Assembly (NCBI GenBank): GCA_013697045.1 | Contig: JACCXJ010000173.1 | Location: 1-42,984, forward strand | Length of the DNA stretch: 42,984 bases | Direction: 5' to 3' | Source of the DNA: Gammaproteobacteria bacterium | GTDB lineage: Bacteria > Pseudomonadota > Gammaproteobacteria > JACCXJ01 | Shown here: piece by piece, positions 1 to 7,884 of the stretch | Layout: the number at the start of each line of letters is the position of its first letter | How positions within the stretch are numbered: the first letter of the stretch is position 1 | The notes under the pieces: generated by a model | Told to the model about the DNA's origin: nothing | Database searches by the model: none | What the model saw: the letters and a program-made list of their open reading frames with translations, nothing else | Translations under genes and position numbers: made by a program

Positions 1-399
1 AGCCGTGATGCACGAGGGTGGCGAGTCGGACAGTCTCATAGTACCTGAGAAGCAACCGAACAATATGGAGGCATGGACCCTGATGGGTGGCTATGGTGAG
101 CCCTACACGGGCACGCAGGTGGAAACGCCGGAGACAGCCAAGGGTGAACCTAAAGTCCTCTGTCGGGGACATGATGAAATGGCGGAGGTTGTGGAGGGAA
201 GGGGACTGGCCAAGGGGAATTCGGTTGAGCGAAACAGGGGCCGGACACAGCGCCGGGTTGCCTTGTCACATGAGCTTGGCCGAGTACGCCGGCCTAGCAA
301 CGCCTGTGCGTCATTACCCAAGGCAGGAGCCCGGTGCGGTAATTCCGCACGCCGGGATCTGTGCGGGGGGTGCCGGGTAACCGGTATCCCTACCGCGAC
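1..399 (+). ncRNA. Group II intron, 3' portion (ORF-less within the window)
   Basis: The segment ends in a recognisable group II intron domain V at 327-359 (GAGCCCGG arm, TAAT-containing tip, CCGGGATC arm). A domain VI-like hairpin follows at 362-396, ending CTACCGCGAC, so the intron 3' end is near 399. Upstream, strings such as GTGAACCTAAAGTCC and GGTGAAATGGCGG-like text resemble domain I-III of proteobacterial group II introns. No reverse transcriptase/maturase gene lies between this part and domain V, so within the window the intron has no ORF. The 5' end is probably just outside. Splicing would need a maturase acting in trans. The class was not determined. Confidence 0.75.
327..359 (+). 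ncRNA. Group II intron domain V hairpin
   Basis: This 33-nt hairpin starts with the catalytic AGC triad context (GAGCCC) and closes with GGGATC. The middle stem GTGCGG pairs with CCGCAC around a TAAT-type loop. Domain V is the catalytic core of group II introns and the most conserved part. Confidence 0.75.
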
Positions 400-421
400 C
401 ATCACCTAAGTACGGGCTGTC

Positions 422-906
422 GTGCGACAGAAGACGAACATCTCCGTTGCATTGCAGCGGGAGCCAGCTGAGAAGATCGCAAACGCCATCATGGCGTTTA
501 TTGGCGAAGTTCCGACAACGACCGCAAGAAGGAGCAAAGCTCCGGAGGTCACTGCAAGGTCGAAAGCAAACCACTCTGCCGCGAAAGCAGCACTTGCAGC
601 CGGCACATTGGCGCTTCCTCCTGGACCCGTCGGATGGCTAACCATTCTTCCCGAAATGATTGCCGTGTGGAAGATTCAGGCGCAGGCGGTCTCGGACATC
701 GCTGCACTGTATGGGAAGAAGTCTACGCTTAGGAGGTTCGAATAACTCAAAGAGCTATCGGCAAGGGGATTTCAAGATGGCTACCCATAATCGGCGCTGT
801 TGGTGTCGGTGGATATGCGTACTATGACACGGTACAAGTGGCAAAGACGGCAATGGACCTGTTCGGAAGCTCGATCGATATTGAGCCGCCGGCGAGTGAT
901 GCCTAA
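422..906 (+). pseudogene. EcsC-like protein, internal deletion and frameshift
   Basis: A GTG-initiated frame (422-745) encodes about 107 residues with an Ala-rich stretch and the block LPPGPVGWLTILPEMIAVW followed by IQAQAVSDIAALYGK, as seen in EcsC-like proteins. It then runs out of frame. In another frame, from about 751 to the stop at 904-906, there is a fitting C-terminal block: GISRWLPIIGAVGVGGYAYY then DTVQVAKTAMDLF. The central part of the family is absent, so this is a deletion derivative. The stop codon TAA is embedded in GCCTAAC, the 5' core of an attC site, which suggests the gene was an integron cassette. The family name is recognised from motif pattern only; function is unknown. 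Confidence 0.55.
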
Positions 907-907
907 C
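901..907 (+). other. attC 5' core half-site (R''), separated from its partner by an IS91 element
   Basis: GCCTAAC fits the RYYYAAC consensus exactly and overlaps the stop of the preceding gene, as is common in integron cassettes. The bases AACCAG that follow recur at 2855-2860, where an attC-like arm resumes and ends in GTTAGAC. I infer that one attC was split by insertion of the IS91-family element. Confidence 0.45.
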
Positions 908-917
908 CAGTAACCAG

Positions 918-1146
918 TAAGGATTGAGACGACCTGAAAGGTCGTTTCAATCCTTTGTTCAAGAAGCCCGGTTGCGGGCAGGGGGCTTTAGTAAGGGGAA
1001 AGCTTCAGCAGCGGGCGGGTAGCGTGGGGAGGGATGGCGGTGGCTTGAGGGGTAGACCGGTCAGAGTAGCAGTAGCGGATGCGTTTGGGGTGGGTTTTCT
1101 GAGCGCAGATGAGGGCAAGGAACCCATCCGGCAAGGCAAAGTTGGC
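918..1146. repeat. IS91-end direct repeat, copy 1
   Basis: About 229 bp that recur in the same orientation at 3393-3620 with scattered substitutions and small indels. The copy opens with a near-perfect palindrome at 921-953 (arms GGATTGAGACGACC and GGTCGTTTCAATCC, one mismatch), then a GTTCAAGAAGCCCG block with a terminator-like hairpin. It continues to GGCAAGGCAAAGTTGGC. This copy is attached to the transposase remnant. Confidence 0.8.
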
Positions 1147-1267
1147 GTTGGGGAAAAGGGGGCCCTGGCCCGGAGGAAATACCGAGCGCAGAGGCCCCTG
1201 GCAAGGGTGGTGGTGGCTATGGTTTATCCATTTGCTGCGAGGGCGGTCGAGCCCGGGGGCCCGGCAC

Positions 1268-2399
1268 TCATGGGCAAAGGCCGAGTGCTGCGGGGGTACG
1301 CACCGCGCTATGGAAGCGCAGTGGCCCGCCGCAGGCCCGGCAGATCGGTTCATCCTGTACCTCATAAAAGCCGGGCTCCTGCCCGTTCGGTTGTGACCAA
1401 GGGGGTAGCTCGATCTCGGGCACGGTCACGGTGAAGCCGTGGGCCAGTTCGACCAGGGCCTTGATGTCCTCCAAGGGCAGCTTGGCGGTGGGCGAGAGGA
1501 AGCCGTAATAGCGGACTTTCATGAAGCCTTTGGGCAATACATGCTGGAGGAAACGGCGGATGAACTCCAGTGGATCGAGCGTGAGGGTCCTCAAACGAGT
1601 GCTGCCGGGTTTTTTGTAGGAGAAGGAGACAGCGTTTTCCTCGACCTTGAGGATGCGGTGATCGGAGATGGCCACCTTGAAGACGTAGGGGGCGAGATAC
1701 TGGATCGGCCTCGGCGTTGGAGACCGCCTGGCAGTTGACGTTCCAGTCCTGCTGCCAGGTTTCGGAGGGATCTGATCGAGCAGTGCGGCCTTGCGGATCC
1801 GCGCGCGGCACTTGCCGCGGAAGAGTCGTGAGAGGGCTTTCACGGGCAAGAAGAAGCTGGGGCTCGAGGCATACCAGGCGGCCATCCTCGGAGGAGAGTG
1901 CCCCGCCCGGCACCACGTAATAGATGTGGGGGTGATACTGCAGCTGTCGGCCCTAGGTGTGGAGCACACCGAAGAAGCCGGCTCGATCGGCGCCGAGAAA
2001 GCGGGGATCGTGCACCAGGGCCTTGATGGCTTGGGAGGAGGCCGCGAACAGCGCGTCGTAGCCCAGTTCCTGGTGGCTGCGCAGAAACGCGCGCAGGGGC
2101 TCGGGCACCGTGAAGGTGAGCATGAAGTGGTGGCCTGGCAGTTGGCGTTGCAGCCCCCGCTCGAGCCACTGCTGGGTCTTGCGGTGCTGGCACTGGGGGC
2201 AATGACGGTTGCCGCAGGCGGCCGGGAGGATGTGAGGATGGCCGCAGTCCTCGCACTGGTAGCAGACCGAGCCATAGGCCTCGGTGCGGCATTGGCAGAT
2301 GGCCTCGATGACCTTGTGATGTTGGGCAGGGATCTGCTCGCCGAAGCGCGCCAGGTACTCCGGTCCGAAGCGCTGGAAGATCTGTTGGATGGCACCCAT
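1268..2399 (-). pseudogene. IS91-family (Y2, HUH) transposase, frameshifted
   Basis: The first frame (2399 down to a stop at 1953-1955) encodes the N-terminal zinc-binding domain, with C-x2-C, C-x4-C and CPQC motifs (residues about 45-75), and the start of the transposase domain. After 1955 the coding sense continues in another frame with HPHIYYVVPGG. In a third it continues with the domain end (LAPYVFKVAISDHRIL, GFMKVRYYGFLSP) and a C-terminal zinc-ribbon-like tail. At least two frame breaks are therefore needed. The HUH motif reads H-I-Y where family members have H-U-H, so a metal-binding histidine is also lost, while the Y-x3-Y active-site pair seems kept. The start ATG at 2399 overlaps the integrase stop (TGAGATG). 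Confidence 0.75.
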
Positions 2400-2400
2400 C

Positions 2401-2689
2401 TCACAGCCCTCCCATCAGCGTGTTGATGCGGGCGTAGGCGTCCTCCTGGCCCTTGCGGGTCAGATGCAGATACACCATGGTGGTTTCCAACTGCGCATGG
2501 CCGAGGTATTGTTGGATCACCCTGAGGTTGACCCCGGCCTCGAGCAGATGGGTGGCATACGAATGCCTGAGCGTATGGACCGAACTCGCAGAGCATGCGC
2601 AACGCGCGCACATAGGCCTCCTGGGTGCGCTCGCCGAGACCGTTGAGTTGAAGGGCATCGATCGCTTTTTGGTACCATTCGGTCATCAT
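2401..2689 (-). pseudogene. Tyrosine integrase of the IS91 element, core deleted
   Basis: The N-terminus ([20 protein letters not shown], then [12 protein letters not shown]) is a SAM-like core-binding domain start. About 35 residues in, the sequence jumps frame into the C-terminal catalytic block [15 protein letters not shown], then [15 protein letters not shown], and ends at 2401. The H-x2-R, H and Y residues of box II are present, but the middle of the protein, including the first catalytic Arg, is gone. It sits immediately upstream of the transposase gene, as in IS91-like elements that carry an accessory integrase. Confidence 0.7.
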
Positions 2690-2854
2690 GATGTGTCTCC
2701 TCTTCTGGGTTGAACCAGTAGCCGCGGGATGCGACCTGGTGAGGAAAGTAAAGCTGACCGAGTGGCGGGTGGGACAGGGGGACGGAGCAAGGCCGAGGCT
2801 ACATACCCAGCCGTGCCAGACTCACAGAGACTCTGCCGCGCAGCGGCTTACTTG

Positions 2855-2922
2855 AACCAGCGGTTGCAGGCGACGGTCCTCGCGCTGCGCGCTCGGCCCG
2901 CGCGTGAACCGCGGCGTTAGAC
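2855..2922 (+). other. attC-like recombination site arm (3' part)
   Basis: The stretch starts AACCAGCGGTTGCAG and ends GAACCGCGGCGTTAGAC, closing with GTTAGAC (2916-2922), a perfect GTTRRRY core. GCGGTT and AACCGC form the inner arm pairing expected of attC, with a GC-rich imperfect palindrome between them. Joined to GCCTAAC at 901-907 it would make a complete site of about 72 bp. The DUF486 gene lies directly downstream, in cassette orientation. Confidence 0.55.
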
Positions 2923-3008
2923 GACTCCGGTGCGAAGGCGGGGATCAGACAAGCTTCGCGCGGGTATTAAGCCAGACTCAAATGACTAACCCAAAGGAGA
3001 ACGAGACG

Positions 3009-3350
3009 ATGAAGGCGGTACTTGTCCCCGCATTTATGTTTCTGTCGAGTTGCCTGATGGCGCTGGCGTGGCTTGGACACCTACGGTTTCGCGATAAGAT
3101 CGGCTTCTGGACCGCCCTCGGCGCAAGTTGGCTTCTAGTCCTGCCCGAGTACGTCCTCAACGTTGCGGCCACGAGGTTCGGATACGGCACATACAACGGC
3201 GCTCAGATGGCCTGCTTTCATTTGGCGTTCGGAGTGGTCTGCGTCGCGCTCGTCTCCCACTTTGTGCTCGGCGAAAGTTTTGCTCTCTCTCAGATGCTCG
3301 GACTTGTGTTGTTGGTGGTTGCGATAGTGCTCATTACATACCGTCCCTAA
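3009..3350 (+). CDS. DUF486 / DMT-family small membrane protein
   Basis: A 113-residue protein with four hydrophobic helices. The start at 3009 was chosen because AAAGGAG lies 9 nt upstream (2993-2999) and because DUF486 members usually begin MK and are about 115 residues. Motifs such as SCLMALAWLGHL, LPEYVLNVAATRFG and AQMACFHLAFGVVCVALVS match this drug/metabolite-transporter-like family of unknown substrate. It lies 87 nt downstream of an attC core and upstream of a solitary IS91 end, so I infer it is an integron cassette gene caught between mobile sequences. It appears intact. Confidence 0.8.
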   Translation: MKAVLVPAFMFLSSCLMALAWLGHLRFRDKIGFWTALGASWLLVLPEYVLNVAATRFGYGTYNGAQMACFHLAFGVVCVALVSHFVLGESFALSQMLGLVLLVVAIVLITYRP

Positions 3351-3392
3351 GCGGCTTGAGGAGTGCGCGTAGAAGCCAGGAGGTATAACCGA

Positions 3393-3620
3393 TAAGGATT
3401 GAGACGACCTGAAAGGTCGTTTCAATCCATTGTTCAAGAAGCCCGGCATCGGGCACGGGCTTTTTATAAGGGGAAAGCTTCAGCAGCGGGCGGGTAGTGT
3501 GGTGAGGGATGGTGGTGGCTGGGGGGTGAACCGGTCAGAGTAGCAGTGGCGGATGAGTTTGGGGTGGGGTTTCTCGGTTCAGATGGGGGCAAGGGACATG
3601 TCCGGCAAGGCAAAGTTGGC
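3393..3620. repeat. IS91-end direct repeat, copy 2 (solo end)
   Basis: Second copy of the 918-1146 segment, same orientation. It includes the palindrome at 3396-3428, the GTTCAAGAAGCCCG block and the ending GGCAAGGCAAAGTTGGC. No transposase gene follows; pdxB begins 52 bp further on. It is either the relic of a second element or the product of one-ended IS91 transposition. With copy 1 it brackets the transposase remnants and the DUF486 gene. Confidence 0.8.
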
Positions 3621-3672
3621 TGGAACAGGCCACCGGCACGGTGGACGCGCTTCGCATGACGCTCCGGTTTAG

Positions 3673-4818
3673 TTAGTCGTGTGTGAGCGCAGACCTTATC
3701 CTGAACCCGAGGTCCGCGAGCGCAGAACAGACCGGGGCACGGTCCGGGCCGACATGGACCGCGTGGGCTGAAAACTCGCGGCGTTCGCGGTAGTTCGCCC
3801 TTAGCGCGTCGAACGATCGGCCGAGCGCCCCCCGCGCTCCGGACAGACAGGCCCGCAGGGTCCGATCGTCGTCGCGGACATCATAGGCCAGAAGGACCGC
3901 TTCCCGCTGTGCGTCCTCCGGTGACTGCGAGACCAACGTGATCTCCCGTCCCATCGGGCTCGACGCGGACCAACGTCCGGAGATCGCAAAGAGCTCGCAC
4001 GCGGCGGCATGTAGCATCGATGTCGCCCGGAGCTTGGCGTCGGCGCTATATCCCGCGATATGGGGGGTCGAAAGGGTGGAGCGGCTCGCCAACTCGGGAT
4101 CGATGTGTGGCTCGCCTTCCCAGCAGTCGATGACGGTGGCCATATGGTCCTGGCGTGCCAAGCGCCGTTTCAGGGCGGATTCATTCACGATCCCGCCACG
4201 CGCCGTATTGATCAGGATCACATCGGATTTCATCCGCGACAAGGCCTCTCGCCCGATCAAACCCTGGGTGGGGTAGGGGCCTTGGTTCGCCAAGGGCACG
4301 TGCAGGGTCACGATGTCGGCGCCAAGGGCCTCGTCCAAGGGCCGGTATCGGGCGTCGCCGGTGCTGTCGGCGAGGGGCGGGTCGTTGATCACGCATCGGA
4401 TGCCGACCGTGGAGAAAAGCCGGACGACCCGGGACCCCACCTGGCCGCAGCCGATCACCCCGGCCGTCGTCTCGCGTAAACAGAGACCGCGCGCCTCAGC
4501 CAGGACCAGGACGGCGCTCACGACGTACTCGGCGACTGCCTGGGCGTTGCTGCCGAGGGCAGCGGCGAAGGCGATCCCTCTGTGAGAAAGGTACGTGCGA
4601 TCGATGTGGTCGACGCCGCTGGTCGCCGTGCCCACGAAGCGCACACGGCTGTCTTGAAGGAGCCGCGCATCGACCCGCGTCACCGAGCGCACGAGCAACA
4701 CGTCGGCATGGCGGACCAGGAAGGGCGTCCACTCGCGCCCCGGCACGAGTTGGACGTCACCCAGATCGGAAAACGCCTCTTCGACCGCGGCGATGTTCGG
4801 ATCGGCAATGACCTTCAT
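3673..4818 (-). CDS. pdxB: Erythronate-4-phosphate dehydrogenase
   Basis: 381 residues, the usual PdxB length. It oxidises 4-phosphoerythronate in the DXP-dependent route to pyridoxal phosphate, in the cytoplasm. It begins MKVIADPNIAAVEEAF. It has the Rossmann motif GVIGCGQVGSRVV, the ARGG catalytic-Arg loop (NTARGGIVNESAL), a catalytic Glu context (CWEGEPHID), the catalytic His in TPHIAGYS, and the C-terminal PdxB dimerisation domain. The start at 4818 is preferred over an upstream in-frame ATG because homologous sequence begins there and GGGAGGGAG precedes it. The leader and ribosome-binding region lie inside a dispersed repeat (4826-4876), which is unusual. It is transcribed alone. Confidence 0.95.
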   Translation of the reverse strand: MKVIADPNIAAVEEAFSDLGDVQLVPGREWTPFLVRHADVLLVRSVTRVDARLLQDSRVRFVGTATSGVDHIDRTYLSHRGIAFAAALGSNAQAVAEYVVSAVLVLAEARGLCLRETTAGVIGCGQVGSRVVRLFSTVGIRCVINDPPLADSTGDARYRPLDEALGADIVTLHVPLANQGPYPTQGLIGREALSRMKSDVILINTARGGIVNESALKRRLARQDHMATVIDCWEGEPHIDPELASRSTLSTPHIAGYSADAKLRATSMLHAAACELFAISGRWSASSPMGREITLVSQSPEDAQREAVLLAYDVRDDDRTLRACLSGARGALGRSFDALRANYRERREFSAHAVHVGPDRAPVCSALADLGFRIRSALTHD

Positions 4819-4825
4819 GCCAGAA

Positions 4826-4876
4826 CTCTCCCTCCCCTGTTCGTGCTGTTTACGAACGGGGGAGGGTAGGGTGGGG
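4826..4876. repeat. Dispersed 51-bp repeat, copy A (at the pdxB leader)
   Basis: Imperfect palindrome with CCCTCCCCTGTTCGTG and CGAACGGGGGAGGG arms around a TGTTTA-type loop. The reverse complement recurs at 31146-31196 with one difference in 51 bases. A related CCCCCACCCTAACCTCCCCC string follows at about 4898-4917. Confidence 0.85.
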
Positions 4877-4995
4877 GTCCGCCGCAACGCCTTTACCCCC
4901 ACCCTAACCTCCCCCGCTTCGCAGGGGAGGGGACCAGTCAAGGCGAAACGACGGTTACAGGATGCGCGAGGACGCGGGAGCGTCCCGATCTCGAA

Positions 4996-5937
4996 TCAAG
5001 GCCGGCGGTCCACCTCGGCACCCTCCTTCTTGACGGGCGCCCGCACCAGGTCCGCGCGGGAGACGCCCAGCCACATGACAATGGGGCTCGCTACCAGCGC
5101 CGAGGAGTAGATGCCGAACAGGATCCCGATCGTCAGCGCGAGCGCGAAATAGTGCAGCGTCTCGCCGCCAAACAACAGCATGGAGAGCACGGCGAGCTGG
5201 GTACACCCGTGCGTGATGATGGTGCGCGACATCGTGCGTGTGATGGCATTGTCGATGATGTCCGGCACGGTGGCGACGCGCATCTTGTGGAAGTTCTCGC
5301 GCACGCGATCAAACACCACCACCGATTCGTTCACCGAGTAACCGAGGACCGCGAGCACAGCCGCCAGCACGCTGAGCGAGAAGTCCCATTGGAAGCACGC
5401 GAAGAACCCGAGGATGATAACGATGTCGTGCAGGTTGGCGATAATGGCCGCCAAACCGAACTTCCATTCGAAGCGGAACCACAGGTAGATGACAATACCG
5501 AACGAAACGAACAAGAGCGCGAGCCCCCCGTTCTCCAACAGCTCCTCGCCGACCTGCGGCCCCACGAACTCTACGCGCCGCAGCTCCGCGCTGCGATCGA
5601 CCTTGCGCAGCGCGGCCAGCACGGTCTCGGAGATCTCCGCATTCCCCGCGCCCTGCTTGGCCGACAGTCGGATCAGCACGTCCCTCGGGCTGCCGAAGTT
5701 CTGTACCGACACATCGTGGTAGCCAATTCCCGCGACGGCCTCGCGGATCCTGGGTAGATCGGCCGGCTGGCCATAGCTCACTTCCATGACCGTACCGCCC
5801 GTGAAGTCCACCCCCAGGTTCAGTCCCTTGATGGTCAAGAACAACACCGCGAGGATGAACGTGACCAGTGAGATCACATTGAACGCCAACGCATGGCGCA
5901 TGAACGGGATGTCTTTGCGGATCTTGAAGAATTCCAT
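4996..5937 (-). CDS. secF: Protein translocase subunit SecF
   Basis: 313 residues, six predicted membrane helices and one periplasmic loop. With SecD it uses the proton-motive force to pull preproteins out of the SecYEG channel at the inner membrane. Visible motifs are GLNLGVDFTGGTVMEV (D1-type loop, residues about 38-53) and GYSVNESVVVFDRVREN (D4 motif; many homologues have NDTVVV). It is the last gene of queA-tgt-yajC-secD-secF, 48 nt after secD. The C-terminus ends in a charged tail. No defect is seen. Confidence 0.96.
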   Translation of the reverse strand: MEFFKIRKDIPFMRHALAFNVISLVTFILAVLFLTIKGLNLGVDFTGGTVMEVSYGQPADLPRIREAVAGIGYHDVSVQNFGSPRDVLIRLSAKQGAGNAEISETVLAALRKVDRSAELRRVEFVGPQVGEELLENGGLALLFVSFGIVIYLWFRFEWKFGLAAIIANLHDIVIILGFFACFQWDFSLSVLAAVLAVLGYSVNESVVVFDRVRENFHKMRVATVPDIIDNAITRTMSRTIITHGCTQLAVLSMLLFGGETLHYFALALTIGILFGIYSSALVASPIVMWLGVSRADLVRAPVKKEGAEVDRRP

Positions 5938-5985
5938 GTCGCGTTGCCCTACTTTAAAACGTATAAAAATAAGGCCGGAGGCGAG

Positions 5986-7863
5986 CTAGGCCCACCTCGT
6001 GTTACCGATGGCGATCCTCGCAACCTTGCGGCGCCCGCCGTAGATGAGATTGACCATGCTGCGCGAGACCATGACGGCGCTGAACATGGAGGTCAAAATG
6101 CCGAGACACAATACCACGGCGAAACCGCGGATCGGGCCGCTACCGAAACTGAACAAGGCCACGCCGGCGATCAAGGTCGTGACGTTGGTATCCAGGATGG
6201 TGCCCCACGCGCGGTCATAGCCCGCGCTGATGCTCGCCTGCGGCGTGTTGCCGTTACGCAGCTCTTCGCGGATGCGCTCGTTGATGAGCACGTTGGCGTC
6301 GATCGCCATCCCGATCGTGAGGGCGATGCCGGCCATGCCGGGTAACGTGAGCGTCGCCTGGAGGAGCGACAAGAGCGCGATGAGCAGGCACACATTGACC
6401 CCGAGCGCCACGACCGCGGTCACGCCGAACGTGTGGTAATAGGCGATCATGAACACCGCAATCGCGGCGAAACCGACCCAGGTGGAATGAAAACCGCGCT
6501 GGATGTTGTCCTGGCCGAGGCTCGGCCCGATTGTGCGCTCCTCGATGATGCTGATGGGCGTGGCGAGCGAGCCGGCCCGCAGGAGCAGGGCGAGGTTGCG
6601 GGCCTCCTCGGTGCTGTCGAGGCCGGTGATCTGGAAGCGCTTGCTCAATTGCTCGCGGATGGTGGCGACGTTGATGACCTCCTCGACGGTGCGCTTGACC
6701 TTCACTTGCTTACCACCCACGGTCTTGGTGTCCACCTTGTTCTCGATGAACACTACCGCCATGGGCCGACCGACGTTGTCCTTGGTGGCACGGCTGAAGA
6801 TCCCGGCGCCCTTGCTATCGAGGGTGATGAACACGGCCGGCTGGCCTTCGGTCTGGTCGATGCCGGAGGCGGCATTGACGATGCGGTCGCCGGTCAGCAT
6901 CACCTGGCGTTTCAAGAGTATAGGCCTACCCTTGCGGTCCCGATACAGCTTGGCGCCGACCGGCACCTTGCCCGCCGCGGCGGCCTCTGGATCACCGTCT
7001 TCGTGCACCATGCGAAACTCCAAGGTCGCGGTGGCCCCGAGGATCTCCTTGGCGCGTGCGGTGTCCTGAACCCCGGGGAGCTGCACCACGATGCGCCCCT
7101 CGCCCTGCTGCTGGATGATGGGCTCCGCGACCCCGAGCTCGTTCACGCGATTGCGCAGCGTGGTCAGGTTCTGCTGCAGGGCCAGCTTGCGCTGTTCCTT
7201 GACATATTCGGGTTTGACCTTGAGCCTGAGCGCCGGGTCCGGTCCCTGGTTCACTTCGGCCGAGGTCAGGTCGGAGGCCTCCTCGGCGATGACCGCCGCC
7301 GCCTTGGAACGGCTCTCGGCATCGCGGAAGATCACGAGGATACCGCCGTCCTCCTCGCGCGCTACGGTCTTATAGCGCAGCTTGTTGTCGCGCAGGAGCG
7401 AGCGGAGATCGGACACGAAGCGCTCCTCGACCATGCGCTCGGCGGCTTGCATGTCCACCTCCATGAGGAAATGGACCCCGCCACGGAGATCGAGACCCAG
7501 GAACATGGGCTCGGCACCGATGGCGCGCAGGAACGCCGGGGTCGCGGAGGCGAGGTTCAAGGCCACCACGTAATCGTCGCCGAGCGCGTTCGCGACGACC
7601 TCCTTGGCTTTGAGCTGGCGCTCGGTGTCGTCGAAGCGCACCAGGATGCTGCGCGGGCCGCGTTCCAGCGCCAGGGGCTTGAGCCCGGCGCCCTTGAGCG
7701 CGTCCGCGATCCGCCCCTCTAATGCGGCGTCGATGGGCGCACCTCGCACCGGGTTGACCTGCAGGGCCGGGTTGTCGCCGTACAGGTTGGGCAGCGCATA
7801 GATCACCCCGAGCGCGAGCACGATCAGGATCAACAGGTTCTTCCACAAGGGATAGCGATTCAT
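5986..7863 (-). CDS. secD: Protein translocase subunit SecD
   Basis: 625 residues, the usual gammaproteobacterial SecD size. There is an N-terminal membrane helix (LLILIVLALGVIYALPNLYG), a large periplasmic P1 domain, then five membrane helices. Family motifs are GLDLRGGVHFLMEVD, GRIVVQLPGV, GSLATPISIIEERTIGPSLG and GMAIDANVLINERIREE. It forms the SecDF-YajC complex with its neighbours. It begins 21 nt after the yajC stop and is followed 48 nt later by secF, so all are probably co-transcribed. Confidence 0.97.
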   Translation of the reverse strand: MNRYPLWKNLLILIVLALGVIYALPNLYGDNPALQVNPVRGAPIDAALEGRIADALKGAGLKPLALERGPRSILVRFDDTERQLKAKEVVANALGDDYVVALNLASATPAFLRAIGAEPMFLGLDLRGGVHFLMEVDMQAAERMVEERFVSDLRSLLRDNKLRYKTVAREEDGGILVIFRDAESRSKAAAVIAEEASDLTSAEVNQGPDPALRLKVKPEYVKEQRKLALQQNLTTLRNRVNELGVAEPIIQQQGEGRIVVQLPGVQDTARAKEILGATATLEFRMVHEDGDPEAAAAGKVPVGAKLYRDRKGRPILLKRQVMLTGDRIVNAASGIDQTEGQPAVFITLDSKGAGIFSRATKDNVGRPMAVVFIENKVDTKTVGGKQVKVKRTVEEVINVATIREQLSKRFQITGLDSTEEARNLALLLRAGSLATPISIIEERTIGPSLGQDNIQRGFHSTWVGFAAIAVFMIAYYHTFGVTAVVALGVNVCLLIALLSLLQATLTLPGMAGIALTIGMAIDANVLINERIREELRNGNTPQASISAGYDRAWGTILDTNVTTLIAGVALFSFGSGPIRGFAVVLCLGILTSMFSAVMVSRSMVNLIYGGRRKVARIAIGNTRWA

Positions 7864-7884
7864 CGAGGCGCCTGGCGGGGCGTG

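Larger units (their letters stand above)
918..2854 (-). mobile_element. Degenerate IS91-family element (integrase + HUH transposase)
   Basis: The minus strand carries a tyrosine-integrase remnant followed by an IS91 Y2 transposase remnant, the two-gene arrangement of a subset of IS91-family elements. At the left (transposase 3', oriIS-like) side there is a CCCG/CGGG hairpin next to GTTC at 957-960, that is GAAC on the element strand, the tetranucleotide IS91 elements prefer beside oriIS. The outer left limit is set where identity to the second copy (3393-3620) begins; it may instead be at 961. The right (terIS) end is inferred from the resumption of the attC arm at 2855 and is uncertain. Both genes are broken, so the element should not move by itself. 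Confidence 0.6.

Noticed and set aside
921-953. CRISPR repeat (GTTTCAATCC end)
   Set aside because: Only two copies, 2.5 kb apart, each within a longer 228-bp duplicated segment; no spacer-repeat array and no cas genes.
6433-7722. Long plus-strand frame opposite secD
   Set aside because: Shadow of secD; composition rich in Asp, Gly and Leu without domain motifs.
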